Positions 1 to 9,702 of a stretch of 42,010 nucleotides of DNA are shown in pieces. The DNA is from Candidatus Wallbacteria bacterium GWC2_49_35. GTDB taxonomy: Bacteria; Muiribacteriota; UBA9980. Positions within the stretch are counted from its first letter, which is position 1; each line of letters begins with the position of its first letter. A model generated the notes under the pieces. It had not been told where the DNA came from, made no database searches, and worked only from the letters and a program-made list of their open reading frames with translations. The position numbers were made by a program, and so were the translations under genes. Location of the stretch: the NCBI GenBank assembly GCA_001791795.1, contig MGFH01000047.1, positions 1 through 42,010 of the forward strand, given 5' to 3'.

Positions 1-626
1 ATGAATTTAGCGACGGGGCTGTCGGGCGATGTGGGCTCGAGCAGTTCGATATTGACGTCGCCGGCTTTGAAGAATGCGACCTTAACTTTCTGTTCGGGCA
101 CTTCTTCGGTGCCGCCTAGAGCGAGGCCCATGCTGTCGGCGTAGAGTTTGATACCTTCTTCGAGGCTCGTAACGGCGATGCCGATATGGTCAAGTTTTTT
201 AATGTATTGTTCGGCGGGCGCGACTTCGATGTTGAGCACTTTATATATATAAGCTGTGATGGCGCGTATCGGAGTGCCGGGCGTGAAAACTTCGGATATG
301 CCGGATTGTTTCAAAAAAGGTATATCGTCTTTCGGTATGACGCCGCCGCCGAAGACGGTAACATCGCCTGCGTTCTTCTTTTTAAGCTCTTCGACGACCT
401 TTGGAAACAGGCTGTTGTGAGCGCCTGAAAGGCATGACAGCCCGACGATATCGACGTCTTCCTGGACGGCGGTGTTAGCTATCGATTCGGGCGTCTGGCG
501 TATGCCGGTGTAAATGACTTCCATGCCTTGATCGGACAGGGCTTTAGCGACGTATTTCGCGCCGCGGTCGTGGCCGTCGAGGCCGGGTTTAGCGATCAGT
601 ACTCTGATTTTTTTATCTTTATGCAT
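1..626 (-). CDS. Fused methylmalonyl-CoA mutase cobalamin-binding (small/C-terminal) subunit + methylmalonyl-CoA epimerase (VOC) domain; 3' end truncated by window edge
   Basis: Manual minus-strand reading from ATG at 626: [72 protein letters not shown]...[82 protein letters not shown]...; B12 motif DGHDRG, then epimerase start LDHIGIAV; checked codon by codon with no in-frame stop. Confidence 0.88.
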   Translation of the reverse strand, partial: MHKDKKIRVLIAKPGLDGHDRGAKYVAKALSDQGMEVIYTGIRQTPESIANTAVQEDVDIVGLSCLSGAHNSLFPKVVEELKKKNAGDVTVFGGGVIPKDDIPFLKQSGISEVFTPGTPIRAITAYIYKVLNIEVAPAEQYIKKLDHIGIAVTSLEEGIKLYADSMGLALGGTEEVPEQKVKVAFFKAGDVNIELLEPTSPDSPVAKF

Positions 627-644
627 AACTTTCACTCACCTTCC

Positions 645-2318
645 TTAAATTACGACATTTTCTTTATATTCGCCGAAAACGCCCCTCATGGTGTCGCATA
701 TTTCGCCGAGCGATGCGTATTCTTTAACGCAGTCGATGATAAGCGGCATCAGGTTATCGTTTCCGAGGGCCGCGTTATGAAGCAGTTTAAGGCAGGCCTT
801 TACTTTTTCGTTATTGCGCGTAGCTTTGACTTTACTGAGTTTTTCCGTCTGGCTTTTTTCGATGATGGGATCGACTCTGAGAAGCGGGATCGGCGTTTCT
901 TCTTTAGCCTCGAATTTATTGACGCCGACGATGACGCGTTCGTTCTTTTCGATCGACTGCATGTAGTTAAAGGAGGCCTCCTGGATGTTTTTCTGAACGA
1001 ATCCGGCCTCGATGGCGGCGGTCATACCGCCCATCTGGTCGATCTTGGTGATATATTCCATAGCTTCTTTTTCGATGCGGTCGGTAGCGGCTTCGATGTA
1101 GTAGGAGCCTGCGAGCGGGTCGACCTGATCGGCCACGCCGCTTTCATATGCGAGCACCTGCTGGGTGCGAAGCGCTATGGTGACGGAGTGTTCGGTCGGA
1201 AGGGCGAGCGCCTCGTCGCGCGAGTTGGTGTGCAGGCTCTGGGTGCCGCCGAGGACGGCCGCGAGCGCCTGATATGCGACGCGCATGATATTGTTGTCGG
1301 GCTGCTGCGCGGTGAGCGTGGAGCCGGCGGTCTGCGTGTGGAAGCGCAGCATCATGGATTTCTTTTCTTTGGCGCCGAAGCGGTCGCGCATGATCTTAGC
1401 CCACAGGCGGCGGGCGGCGCGGAATTTAGCGACTTCTTCGAGAACGTCGTTGTGCGCGTTGAAGAAAAATGAAAGGCGCGCCGCGAAATCGTCTAGTTTA
1501 AGGCCTTTTTTGAGAGCAGCGTCAACGTAGCAGATGGCGTCGGCGAGTGTGAATCCGACTTCCTGAGCGGCCGTAGAGCCTGCTTCGCGAATGTGGTAGC
1601 CGGAGATGGAGATGGTGTTCCACTTCGGCACTTCGCGCGTGCAGAAGTCGAAGATATCGGTGATCAGGCGCAGCGAAGGTTTCGGCGGGAATATGTAGGT
1701 TCCGCGCGCGATATATTCTTTTAAAATGTCGTTCTGGATGGTGCCTTCGAGGTCTTTGCGTGCGACGCCCTGTTTTTCGCCGACGGCGATATACATGGCA
1801 AGAAGCACCGATGCGGGGGCGTTAATGGTCATCGAGGTGGATACTTTATTCATCGGGATGCCGCCGAAGAGGGTTTCCATATCGGCGAGCGTGTCGATTG
1901 CGACGCCGACTTTTCCGACCTCGCCGGATGCGAGCGCGTGGTCGGAATCGTAGCCGATTTGAGTAGGCAGGTCGAACGCGATCGAAAGTCCGGTCTGCCC
2001 CTGCGCGAGCAGGTATTTATAGCGTTTGTTCGATTCTTCAGCGGTGCCGAAGCCGGCATACTGGCGCATGGTCCAGAAGCGGCCGCGGTACATGTTGGGC
2101 TGAACGCCGCGCGTGAACGGGAATTCGCCGGGGAAGCCGAGCTTGTCGGTGTAATCGAAGCTGTTGTCCAGCGGAGTGTAAAGCGGGTTTACATCAGAGC
2201 CCGAAGGCGTTTTGAAAGTTTTGCATCTTTCAGGAAATTTATCGATCGATTTTTTATAAACTTTATCATACCAGTGCTGGTATTGGTTTTTCAATTCGTC
2301 TTTACTCATTTTTAACAT
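645..2318 (-). CDS. Methylmalonyl-CoA mutase large (catalytic) subunit
   Basis: 557 aa; [88 protein letters not shown]; lacks a B12 domain, which is in the next gene. Confidence 0.96.
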   Translation of the reverse strand: MLKMSKDELKNQYQHWYDKVYKKSIDKFPERCKTFKTPSGSDVNPLYTPLDNSFDYTDKLGFPGEFPFTRGVQPNMYRGRFWTMRQYAGFGTAEESNKRYKYLLAQGQTGLSIAFDLPTQIGYDSDHALASGEVGKVGVAIDTLADMETLFGGIPMNKVSTSMTINAPASVLLAMYIAVGEKQGVARKDLEGTIQNDILKEYIARGTYIFPPKPSLRLITDIFDFCTREVPKWNTISISGYHIREAGSTAAQEVGFTLADAICYVDAALKKGLKLDDFAARLSFFFNAHNDVLEEVAKFRAARRLWAKIMRDRFGAKEKKSMMLRFHTQTAGSTLTAQQPDNNIMRVAYQALAAVLGGTQSLHTNSRDEALALPTEHSVTIALRTQQVLAYESGVADQVDPLAGSYYIEAATDRIEKEAMEYITKIDQMGGMTAAIEAGFVQKNIQEASFNYMQSIEKNERVIVGVNKFEAKEETPIPLLRVDPIIEKSQTEKLSKVKATRNNEKVKACLKLLHNAALGNDNLMPLIIDCVKEYASLGEICDTMRGVFGEYKENVVI

Positions 2319-2336
2319 CTACCCCTTGCTTAAGAT

Positions 2337-2573
2337 GAGTGGAGAGTTGAGAGGTGAGAGTGGAGAACTGTTGACTTTTGATATTTAATGACGAATAAAT
2401 TATAATTCATAACCACTTGATTATTTTTATTTTTTTTATTGTTATTATTTTATAAGAATATTAATATAAAACTTTGATGATACATAATAAAAAACGTATA
2501 ACATTAATAAACTAAAAATTTATTCGTCAAAAATCCTTAACTCTCCACTCTCCGTTCTCAACTCTCAACTATT
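2337..2573. repeat. Inverted-repeat element with heptanucleotide-repeat arms
   Basis: Left gagtgga|gagttga|gaggtga|gagtgga|gaactgt ... gacgaataaatt; right arm reverse complement gttgaga|gttgaga|acggaga|gtggaga|gtt ... ggatttttgacgaataaatt; AT-rich core. Confidence 0.6.
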
Positions 2574-2621
2574 ATATTCTCTATACTTCTTTATAAAATT
2601 TTAAAAATTAACGGAGTCGGA

Positions 2622-4100
2622 TCAGCATCCGGTGCTTGCGGCTCCGGCTTCCATGACCACTTCGGCTATGCCGACCTCGTACTTTTCACCGTTAATGTTG
2701 AGTACGAACTGCTTTTCGGGATGGGTCTGTTTCGAAGATTTCGTAGCGTCGCCGGCCTGTTCTTTCTTCATGGGGTTTTTCTGGTTTTCAAAAAATTCGA
2801 TCGCGACCTGGGGGAAGAGCGCATAGCTCAGGATATCTTCGTCCTTATCGGAATACTGTTTGACGGCGTCTTTGCATTTCTGCCATTCAGGCGCTATCGT
2901 GTCGGCGGGACGGCCGGTGATGCGCGCGTGGTCGCCGATAGCGAGTTTGATGACTTCAGGGTTGATTTCGGCGGGGGTCCTGCCGTAGAGGCCCTTGCAT
3001 ATATCTTTAACTTCCTGGATTATCACTTTATAGCGCTGGCCCATGATAACGTTGAGCGTTGCCTGCGTTCCGACGATCTGGCTCGTGGGCGTGACCAGAG
3101 GCACCCAGCCGAGATCTTCACGCACTTTGGGTATTTCGGCGAGGACGGCCTCGAATTTATCCATGGCGCCCTGCTTTTCGAGCTGCGATACGAGATTGGT
3201 GAACATGCCGCCGGGCACCTGGTAAATGAGCGCGCGAACGTCGATGCGTTCGGCGAGCGGCGATATGAGGTACTGATATTTTTCTTTGAGATTTTCAAAA
3301 TATCTGGTGATATCGGTGAAATGCTTTGCGTCCACGCCGGTTTTATATCCGGATTCGTCCAGGACCGCGACGAGCGTTTCGGTGGTCGGCTGCGAGGTGC
3401 CGGAAGAGAACGGTGAAAGCGCAGTGTCGAGATGATCGACGCCGGCTTCCGCGGCCTTGAAATAGCTGATAGGCGCCATGCCGGTGGTGCAGTGGCTGTG
3501 AAGCGCGACCGGAAGTCCCGTTTCTTTTTTCATCTTCGAAATGAGTTCGAATGCTATGGCGGGCGAAATGAGGCCGGCCATGTCTTTTATGCAGATGATG
3601 TCGGAGCCGGAATCTCTTAACTGTTTGGCCACGTCGATGAACGACTGGAGTTTATGCACGGGGCTGATCGTGTAATTGACCGTGCCCTGAACGATGGCAC
3701 CGCATTTTTTAGCGACTTTTATGGAAAATTCCATATTGCGGATATCGTTGAGCGCGTCGAATATTCTGAAAACTTCGATGCCTGTTTCATGAGCGGTTTG
3801 TATGAATTTTTCGACTATGTCGTCGGCGTAGTGTTTGTAGCCGACCAGGTTCTGCCCGCGCAGAAGCATCTGCAGTTTGGTTTTTTTGATATGTTTTTTG
3901 AATTCGCGTATGCGCTGCCATGGGTTTTCGTTCAGGAAGCGCAGGCATGTATCGAACGTCGCGCCGCCCCACATTTCAAGCGACCAGTAGCCGACTTCGT
4001 CTATTTTTTCGAGGATGGGAATCATATCTGATGTTTCGATGCGTGTAGCCGCGAGCGATTGATGTGCGTCTCTAAATATGGTTTCGGTTATTTTTGGCAT
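2622..4100 (-). CDS. Carboxyltransferase (5S-type) subunit: transcarboxylase 5S / oxaloacetate decarboxylase alpha / pyruvate carboxylase B family
   Basis: ITETIFRDAHQSLAATRIETSDMIPI, EMWGGATFDTCLRFLNENPW, MLLRGQNLVGYKHYADD, ALHSHCTTGMAPISY. Confidence 0.93.
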   Translation of the reverse strand: MPKITETIFRDAHQSLAATRIETSDMIPILEKIDEVGYWSLEMWGGATFDTCLRFLNENPWQRIREFKKHIKKTKLQMLLRGQNLVGYKHYADDIVEKFIQTAHETGIEVFRIFDALNDIRNMEFSIKVAKKCGAIVQGTVNYTISPVHKLQSFIDVAKQLRDSGSDIICIKDMAGLISPAIAFELISKMKKETGLPVALHSHCTTGMAPISYFKAAEAGVDHLDTALSPFSSGTSQPTTETLVAVLDESGYKTGVDAKHFTDITRYFENLKEKYQYLISPLAERIDVRALIYQVPGGMFTNLVSQLEKQGAMDKFEAVLAEIPKVREDLGWVPLVTPTSQIVGTQATLNVIMGQRYKVIIQEVKDICKGLYGRTPAEINPEVIKLAIGDHARITGRPADTIAPEWQKCKDAVKQYSDKDEDILSYALFPQVAIEFFENQKNPMKKEQAGDATKSSKQTHPEKQFVLNINGEKYEVGIAEVVMEAGAASTGC

Positions 4101-4203
4101 TATTTAAATCTCCTTATCTGAATCTGATCTTTAAAATCTTTCAGTCAGTAAATAATTACGGACATAAAAACAACAAAACAACTTGTTATCGTCAGCCTGA
4201 GAG

Positions 4204-4608
4204 TTATTCGATCACTACGAGCATATCGCCTGCCGTAACGGTCTGGCGTTCGCTCACGAGGACCTCTTTAACTTTGCCGGCGAAAGGAGAATTGACGATA
4301 GTTTCCATTTTCATCGCTTCGAGTTTTACCACGGCGTCGTTTTCCTTCACTTCGTCGCCTTCTTTGACGAGCACCGCGATAATACTGCCGCTCATCATGG
4401 CGTTTATGGTTTTGCCGCCGGTCGGCGATTTCTGGCGTGCGACCGAGTGAGGCATTTTAGGTTTCGGCGTCGGAAGCGGAGCGGTAATAACCTTCGGCGG
4501 AATGATCACATTGGGCTGAAAATTCGGCGCCGCCGCTTGAGTTTGTATTTCATCGACTTCGACCTCGAAAGATTCCTTGCCTATTTTAACTACGTATTTT
4601 CTAATCAT
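4204..4608 (-). CDS. Biotin carboxyl carrier protein (1.3S-type subunit)
   Basis: 134 aa with C-terminal biotinyl motif VVKLEAMKMETIVNSPFAGKVKEVLV. Confidence 0.95.
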   Translation of the reverse strand: MIRKYVVKIGKESFEVEVDEIQTQAAAPNFQPNVIIPPKVITAPLPTPKPKMPHSVARQKSPTGGKTINAMMSGSIIAVLVKEGDEVKENDAVVKLEAMKMETIVNSPFAGKVKEVLVSERQTVTAGDMLVVIE

Positions 4609-4654
4609 ATGCCTGCCTTTCCTTATATATCAAAAAAATGAAAAATTGAAATTA

Positions 4655-4879
4655 TTAACGTCTACCCCATTTATTTCTTGAAAGCCTCTGCATGCCGGTC
4701 ATCCGGCCGAAAAGGCCCCAAATATTCAAATCGCTCGAATGCACGGGTTTGATATCGAGTATTTTGAAGTTGAGCTTTTCGTTCTGAAGATACATGCTGA
4801 GCGCCGCGGTGACGACTGCCAGCATCTTTTTCGGGACTTTATTTTTAACCGCGGAAGTGTCTATCTTTTTATCGGCCAT
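4655..4879 (-). CDS. Small OadG/MmdD-like C-terminal-domain protein (no clear transmembrane helix)
   Basis: 74 aa; AVVTAALSMYL...KILDIKPVHSSDLNIWGLFGRM resembles the conserved C-terminal segment of decarboxylase gamma/delta subunits; lies between BCCP and carboxylase beta genes. Confidence 0.55.
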   Translation of the reverse strand: MADKKIDTSAVKNKVPKKMLAVVTAALSMYLQNEKLNFKILDIKPVHSSDLNIWGLFGRMTGMQRLSRNKWGRR

Positions 4880-4925
4880 TTTTCACCTCATAATTTAATT
4901 GCTTTTTCGTCATTTGCTTCACGTT

Positions 4926-6482
4926 TTAAAGCGGAATGTTGGCGTGCTTTTTATTGGGCAGCGATTCGCGTTTGGTGCGAAGCGTGCTGAAAAGCGAAGC
5001 TAAGAAAGGCCTTGTTTCTTCAGGGGTTATTACGAAATCGCAGAGACCGCGTTTGGCGGCTTCGTAGGGATTACAGGTCAGCTGTTCGTAGGTTTCGATA
5101 AGTTCTTTGCGTTTTTCGGCCGGGTTAGTGGCGCCTTCGATATCGCGCTTGAATATGAGCGGAACGGCTCCATCCGCGCCCATTACGGCGATCTGAGCCT
5201 GGGGCCACGCTATAACGTAGTCGGCGCCGAGGTCTTTGTTGCACATTGCGACCGACGCGCCGCCGTATGATTTTCTGAGCGTCAGAGTGACCTTAGGCAC
5301 CGTGGCTTCGGAGTATGCGAACAGAAGTTTCGCGCCATGCCTGATGATGCCGCCGAATTCCTGGTTTTTGCCGGGAAGGAATCCGGGCGTATCGACAATA
5401 GTGAGTATGGGTATGTTGAAGCAGTCGCAGAAGCGGATGAAACGCGCGGCTTTGTCGGAAGCGTTGATGTCGAGGCAGCCCGCGAGCGCGTTGGGCTGGT
5501 TGGCGATAATGCCGATCGACTGATCGGCCAGGCGGGCGAAACCGATGACCATGTTCTGCGAATAAAGGGGCATTATCTCGAAAAAATTGCCGTTATCGAT
5601 CACTCTGCGTATGACGTCGCGCACGTCGTAGGGCATTTTCGAGTTTGTAGGCACTATCGAGCGCAGCTCAGGGTCTTTTCTGTTGACGTCGTCGTTAGTT
5701 TCCGAATGCGGCGGATCGTCGAGGTTATTGGCGGGGATAAAGCTCAGAAGCTGTCTGATCTGGGAGAAGCATTCGTTCTCGTCCTGGCAGATGAAGTGGC
5801 CGTTGCCGGAGATGGCGTTATGAGTGTACGCGCCGCCTATTTCTTCGGCGGTGACGTCTTCGGCGGTAACGGCTTTAATGACGGAAGGTCCGGTGATATA
5901 CATCTGGCTGACCTTATCGACCATGAAAACAAAGTCGGTAAGAGCGGGCGAATAAACCGCGCCGCCGGCGCAGGGGCCGAGTATTACCGATATCTGGGGG
6001 ATAACGCCGGAGCTTCTGGTATTTCTGAAAAATATCTGGCCGTAGCCGTGCAGAGAATCGACGCCTTCCTGAATGCGCGCGCCGCCCGAATCGTTGATGC
6101 CGATGAAGGGGGCGCCTGATTTAAGCGCGAGGTCTTGCAGTTTGGTTATTTTCAGCGCGTGCATTTCGCCGAGCGATCCGCCCGACACGGTGAAGTCCTG
6201 CGAGAAAACATAAACGAGCCTGCCGTCGATGTGGCCGTAACCCGTTACCACGCCTTCGCCGGGCACTTCCTGTTTTTCCATGCCGAAGTTGTCGCAGCGG
6301 TGCTTTACGAACATATCCGTTTCGACGAACGAACCCGGGTCTAAAAGCGCCGCGATTCTTTCGCGCGCGGTTAATTTACCCTTAGCGTGCTGTTTTGCGC
6401 CGCGCTTGCCGTCGGCGTCCATTATAACTTCTTTCTTTTGATACAGATCCTTGATGAGAGTGTCGATATTTCTCTCGGCCAT
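4926..6482 (-). CDS. Acyl-CoA carboxylase/carboxyltransferase beta subunit (methylmalonyl-CoA carboxyltransferase 12S / propionyl-CoA carboxylase beta)
   Basis: 518 aa; AKGKLTARERIAALLDPGSFVETDMFVKHRC, GSLGEMHALKITKLQDLALKSGAPFIGINDSGGARIQEGVDSL, DTPGFLPGKNQEFGGIIRHGAKLLFAYSEATVPKVTLTLRKSYGGA. Confidence 0.96.
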   Translation of the reverse strand: MAERNIDTLIKDLYQKKEVIMDADGKRGAKQHAKGKLTARERIAALLDPGSFVETDMFVKHRCDNFGMEKQEVPGEGVVTGYGHIDGRLVYVFSQDFTVSGGSLGEMHALKITKLQDLALKSGAPFIGINDSGGARIQEGVDSLHGYGQIFFRNTRSSGVIPQISVILGPCAGGAVYSPALTDFVFMVDKVSQMYITGPSVIKAVTAEDVTAEEIGGAYTHNAISGNGHFICQDENECFSQIRQLLSFIPANNLDDPPHSETNDDVNRKDPELRSIVPTNSKMPYDVRDVIRRVIDNGNFFEIMPLYSQNMVIGFARLADQSIGIIANQPNALAGCLDINASDKAARFIRFCDCFNIPILTIVDTPGFLPGKNQEFGGIIRHGAKLLFAYSEATVPKVTLTLRKSYGGASVAMCNKDLGADYVIAWPQAQIAVMGADGAVPLIFKRDIEGATNPAEKRKELIETYEQLTCNPYEAAKRGLCDFVITPEETRPFLASLFSTLRTKRESLPNKKHANIPL

Positions 6483-6610
6483 TTCATTACCTGCCCTTCA
6501 TTATTTAACTTATTTCCTATATGGTTAAAGTGATTATCTATATTTTTTTCGAAATCATTATACATAAATTAAAATTCTATGTCAACAAAAATTCTGCGTT
6601 CAGTTTTTAG

Positions 6611-6639
6611 TTGACATAATAAAATTACAATGATATCAT
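6611..6639 (+). promoter_or_regulatory. Sigma70-like promoter for ugd (TTGACA-N17-TATCAT)
   Basis: ttgaca 6611-6616, 17-nt spacer, tatcat 6634-6639. Confidence 0.65.
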
Positions 6640-6686
6640 ACATCCGTCAAATTCACGAGTTTATAGTCATGGAAAGGACGATGGTC

Positions 6687-8009
6687 ATGAAAATCACGAT
6701 TATAGGATCAGGTTATGTCGGGCTCGTTACCGGCACCTGCTTCGCCGAAATGGGCAACGACGTCATCTGCATGGACGTCGATAAAGCGAAGATAGACGGG
6801 CTTAAAAACGGAATTATACCCATTTATGAACCCGGCCTCGAGGAAATGGTCAGGCGCAATATAAAAGAAGAACGCATGGTTTTTACGACGGACATAAAAG
6901 AAGCCGTGGAAGGCTCTCTTTTTTGTTTCATAGCGGTCGGCACGCCGCCCGGCGAGGACGGAAGCGCCGATCTGCAGTATGTCTTAAGCGTGGCGCGTGA
7001 CATCGGAATGAACATGAATGGCTATAGAGTGATAGTCGACAAATCGACCGTGCCGGTCGGCACAGCCGAAAGGGTCCGCGACACGATAAAAAACGCGCTC
7101 AAGGAGCGCGGGGCGAACTTCGAGTTCGACGTGGTCTCCAATCCTGAATTTTTGAAGGAAGGCGCGGCCATAGAAGATTTCATGAAGCCCGACAGGGTGG
7201 TCATCGGCACCGACAACGTACGCACCGCCGAACTTATGAAGGAACTTTACTCGCCGTTCATGAGAAAGAATTACCGCGTCATAACCATGGACGTGCGCAG
7301 CGCCGAACTCACAAAATATGCCGCCAACTGCATGCTCGCGACAAGGATCTCGTTCATGAACGAAATGGCCAACGTGTGCGAGCGCTGCGGCGCCGATATC
7401 GACATGATAAGAACGGGCATCGGCTCCGACACAAGGATAGGGCACGACTTTCTTTTCGCCGGCGCCGGCTACGGCGGCAGCTGCTTTCCCAAGGACGTCA
7501 AGGCGCTTCTCAGAACGGCTCAAGAGCTCGGCCATGACGCGAAGATATTGAACGCGGTCGAAGAGGTCAACGCCGCCCAGAAAGAACTGGTTGTTAAAAA
7601 AGTTATGAAGCACTTCGGCGGCGACGTCAGATCTAAAACGTTCGCGATATGGGGACTTTCGTTCAAACCCAAAACCGACGACATGCGCGAGGCGCCGTCG
7701 GTAGTGATCATCAACAAACTCATCGATGGCGGGGCCCGGATACAGGCGTTCGATCCCGAAGCGGTGAAAGAGGCGAAAAAAATAATACCGGAATCGACGT
7801 CCGTCAAATATTATGAGAACGCTTATAAAACTCTCGAAGCGGCCGACGCGATGATACTGGTTACCGAATGGGGCTCTTTCCGCGAACCGGATTTTGAAAA
7901 AATTAAAAAACTTATGAAAGGCTCCGTCATATTCGACGGCAGGAACCTTTACAACCCTAAATTCGTCCGCAGTTTCGGATTCACTTATTATTCGATAGGA
8001 AGACCTTAA
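6687..8009 (+). CDS. ugd: UDP-glucose 6-dehydrogenase (ORF track start 6630; start 6687 preferred)
   Basis: [85 protein letters not shown] upstream of 6687. Confidence 0.95.
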   Translation: MKITIIGSGYVGLVTGTCFAEMGNDVICMDVDKAKIDGLKNGIIPIYEPGLEEMVRRNIKEERMVFTTDIKEAVEGSLFCFIAVGTPPGEDGSADLQYVLSVARDIGMNMNGYRVIVDKSTVPVGTAERVRDTIKNALKERGANFEFDVVSNPEFLKEGAAIEDFMKPDRVVIGTDNVRTAELMKELYSPFMRKNYRVITMDVRSAELTKYAANCMLATRISFMNEMANVCERCGADIDMIRTGIGSDTRIGHDFLFAGAGYGGSCFPKDVKALLRTAQELGHDAKILNAVEEVNAAQKELVVKKVMKHFGGDVRSKTFAIWGLSFKPKTDDMREAPSVVIINKLIDGGARIQAFDPEAVKEAKKIIPESTSVKYYENAYKTLEAADAMILVTEWGSFREPDFEKIKKLMKGSVIFDGRNLYNPKFVRSFGFTYYSIGRP

Positions 8010-8010
8010 G

Positions 8011-8066
8011 TCAGTGCATAGTTTATAGTGCACAGTGCATAGTGAGCAGTAATAGTAAACGGTAAA
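8011..8066. repeat. Degenerate heptanucleotide tandem repeat
   Basis: cagtgca|tagttta|tagtgca|cagtgca|tagtgag|cagtaat|agtaaac|ggtaaaa, directly after the ugd stop. Confidence 0.7.
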
Positions 8067-8072
8067 AGTAAA

Positions 8073-8109
8073 AAAGCTGATAGTTGGAAATCCATCAACT
8101 ATCAGCTTT
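8073..8109. terminator. Hairpin terminator, likely bidirectional, between convergent ugd and aroC
   Basis: aaagctgatagttg / caactatcagcttt, 14-bp perfect stem with A-rich flank on the left. Confidence 0.75.
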
Positions 8110-8122
8110 CATTTATAAACTA

Positions 8123-9148
8123 TTAATTTATTTTTAAAAACGGGGTTTGAAGAAGGTGGTCGACAAGCATGATTTTAAGAGTCGAAACGGCCGCGGCCAT
8201 CGCGCGCGGCGTAAAGTTGGAATCGAACCTTCCTTCGAGTTCGACCGCGCAGTTTTTTTCCTTGTAAAAATCGACGGTCATTTGTTTTTTATATATCGAC
8301 GGCGTCGGTTTTACGTAAGCGCGGACCACGATGGGGGCGCCGGTCGAAATGCCGCCCGAGATGCCGCCGCCGTTATTTTCTCCGAAACCGGGCGAACCGT
8401 CGGTTTCGTAACGCATGCAGTCGTTGGCTTCGCTTCCCTTCATCCTCGATATCCGCATTCCGGCGCCGATTTCAACGGCCCTGACGCCGCCGACCGAAAA
8501 AACTGCCGCCGCGATAGCGGAACCGAGTTTATCAAATACAGGCGCACCCAGGCCGGCCGGAACGCCGGTTATGGTTATTTCAAAAACGCCGCCGGTTGAA
8601 TCTTTCTCGGTCCCCGCCTTCACGGCGGCTTTCACAGCGAGCGCAAGATCTTTTTTCGTAAGTATCTTGACACCGGCGAGTTCGCTTAGCACACCAGAGA
8701 ATTTTATGGCGGTATAAGACAGTATTTTATCGGCCACGGCGGCCGCCATGTGACGCGACACGCATTCGCGCCCCGAGGCTCTTCCGCCGCCGCGCGGATC
8801 GTATATTCCATATTTCTTATAATACGCGTATTCGGCGTGGGAGGGGCGGGCGATCCCTTCGAGTTTCAAATATTTCGAAGGATCGGCGGCGGCGTTATAG
8901 GTAACGATCGAAATGGGCGTACCAAGGGTTTTGCCTTTGTAAACGCCGGAGAGGATCTCGACGTCGTTTTCCTCGCGGCGCGCCGTGCTGAAAGTAAAAA
9001 AGCACGAGTTCTTTTTTATATAGTTTTTAACGTCTTTTTCGCTCAGCCTTATGCCGGCGGGGCAGCCGTCGACAACCGCGCCCATGGCCCTGCCGTGGGA
9101 TTCGCCGAAAGTGGTGACCCTGAATATGGTACCTGAAGTATTCGACAT
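8123..9148 (-). CDS. aroC: Chorismate synthase
   Basis: GTIFRVTTFGESHGRAMGAVVDGCPAG, RPSHAEYAYYKKYGIYDPRGGGRASGRE, SVGGVRAVEIGAGM, NNGGGISGGISTGAPI. Confidence 0.96.
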   Translation of the reverse strand: MSNTSGTIFRVTTFGESHGRAMGAVVDGCPAGIRLSEKDVKNYIKKNSCFFTFSTARREENDVEILSGVYKGKTLGTPISIVTYNAAADPSKYLKLEGIARPSHAEYAYYKKYGIYDPRGGGRASGRECVSRHMAAAVADKILSYTAIKFSGVLSELAGVKILTKKDLALAVKAAVKAGTEKDSTGGVFEITITGVPAGLGAPVFDKLGSAIAAAVFSVGGVRAVEIGAGMRISRMKGSEANDCMRYETDGSPGFGENNGGGISGGISTGAPIVVRAYVKPTPSIYKKQMTVDFYKEKNCAVELEGRFDSNFTPRAMAAAVSTLKIMLVDHLLQTPFLKIN

Positions 9149-9157
9149 TTATGTTAT

Positions 9158-9457
9158 CTATCTCGCTTTTTTGTTCTGAAAGCATTCGCGGCAGTAAACG
9201 GGTTTATCCTGCACGGGCTTGAATGGCACCTGGGTTTCTTTGCCGCATTCAGAGCAGTTCACCGTGAACATTTCGCGCGATTCTCTTCCGCCGAGACGGC
9301 CGAGCGTGTTTTTCTTGCGCTTGGAGCGGCAATCGGGACACCTGGTCGGTTCGTTCTCGAAGCCTTTTTCTTTGTAAAAATTCTGCTCCGAAGCCGTAAA
9401 AACGAATTCGGCGTTACATTCTTTGCAAACTAAAGTTTTGTCCTGTGTTTCAGGCAT
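9158..9457 (-). CDS. Small zinc-ribbon protein with two CxxC-type knuckle pairs
   Basis: 99 aa; VCKECNAEFVFTASEQNFYKEKGFENEPTRCPDCR and CSECGKETQVPFKPVQDKPVYCRECF. Confidence 0.85.
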   Translation of the reverse strand: MPETQDKTLVCKECNAEFVFTASEQNFYKEKGFENEPTRCPDCRSKRKKNTLGRLGGRESREMFTVNCSECGKETQVPFKPVQDKPVYCRECFQNKKAR

Positions 9458-9702
9458 AAAAAATCCTCCGCTGTTTTTGATAATGGCGGTAAGCGATAAT
9501 CCGTTTCCGCGCGGAGCGGATAAATGGTAAATATAAAATTAGTAATTCAGATTATTCTTATACACCTTAAAAAATTATATTAAAGATATTTTTTTTTGTC
9601 AAGTGAAATAAAAAAATTAAAAAAACATTTTAATGAACGGCGAAATGAGTTATAATGATATAAGGTAAGTGAAATTAAAATTAATATACAGGGAGGATCA
9701 AT

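Noticed and set aside
186-428. 80-aa plus-strand ORF at the left edge
   Set aside because: Antisense to the real minus-strand mutase-small-subunit/epimerase CDS, which the track omits because it is truncated.
528-1472. 314-aa plus-strand ORF overlapping the mutase gene
   Set aside because: Antisense shadow of a confidently assigned gene; Phe/Asp/Val-rich composition with no family motif. The same applies to other long antisense ORFs (e.g. 2721-3416, 5337-6119, 6984-8033, 27611-28267, 29759-30553).
2622-6482. Na+-pumping methylmalonyl-CoA decarboxylase assignment for the biotin cluster
   Set aside because: No membrane beta subunit in the window and a 5S-type carboxyltransferase is present, so transcarboxylase is the safer reading; not fully excluded.
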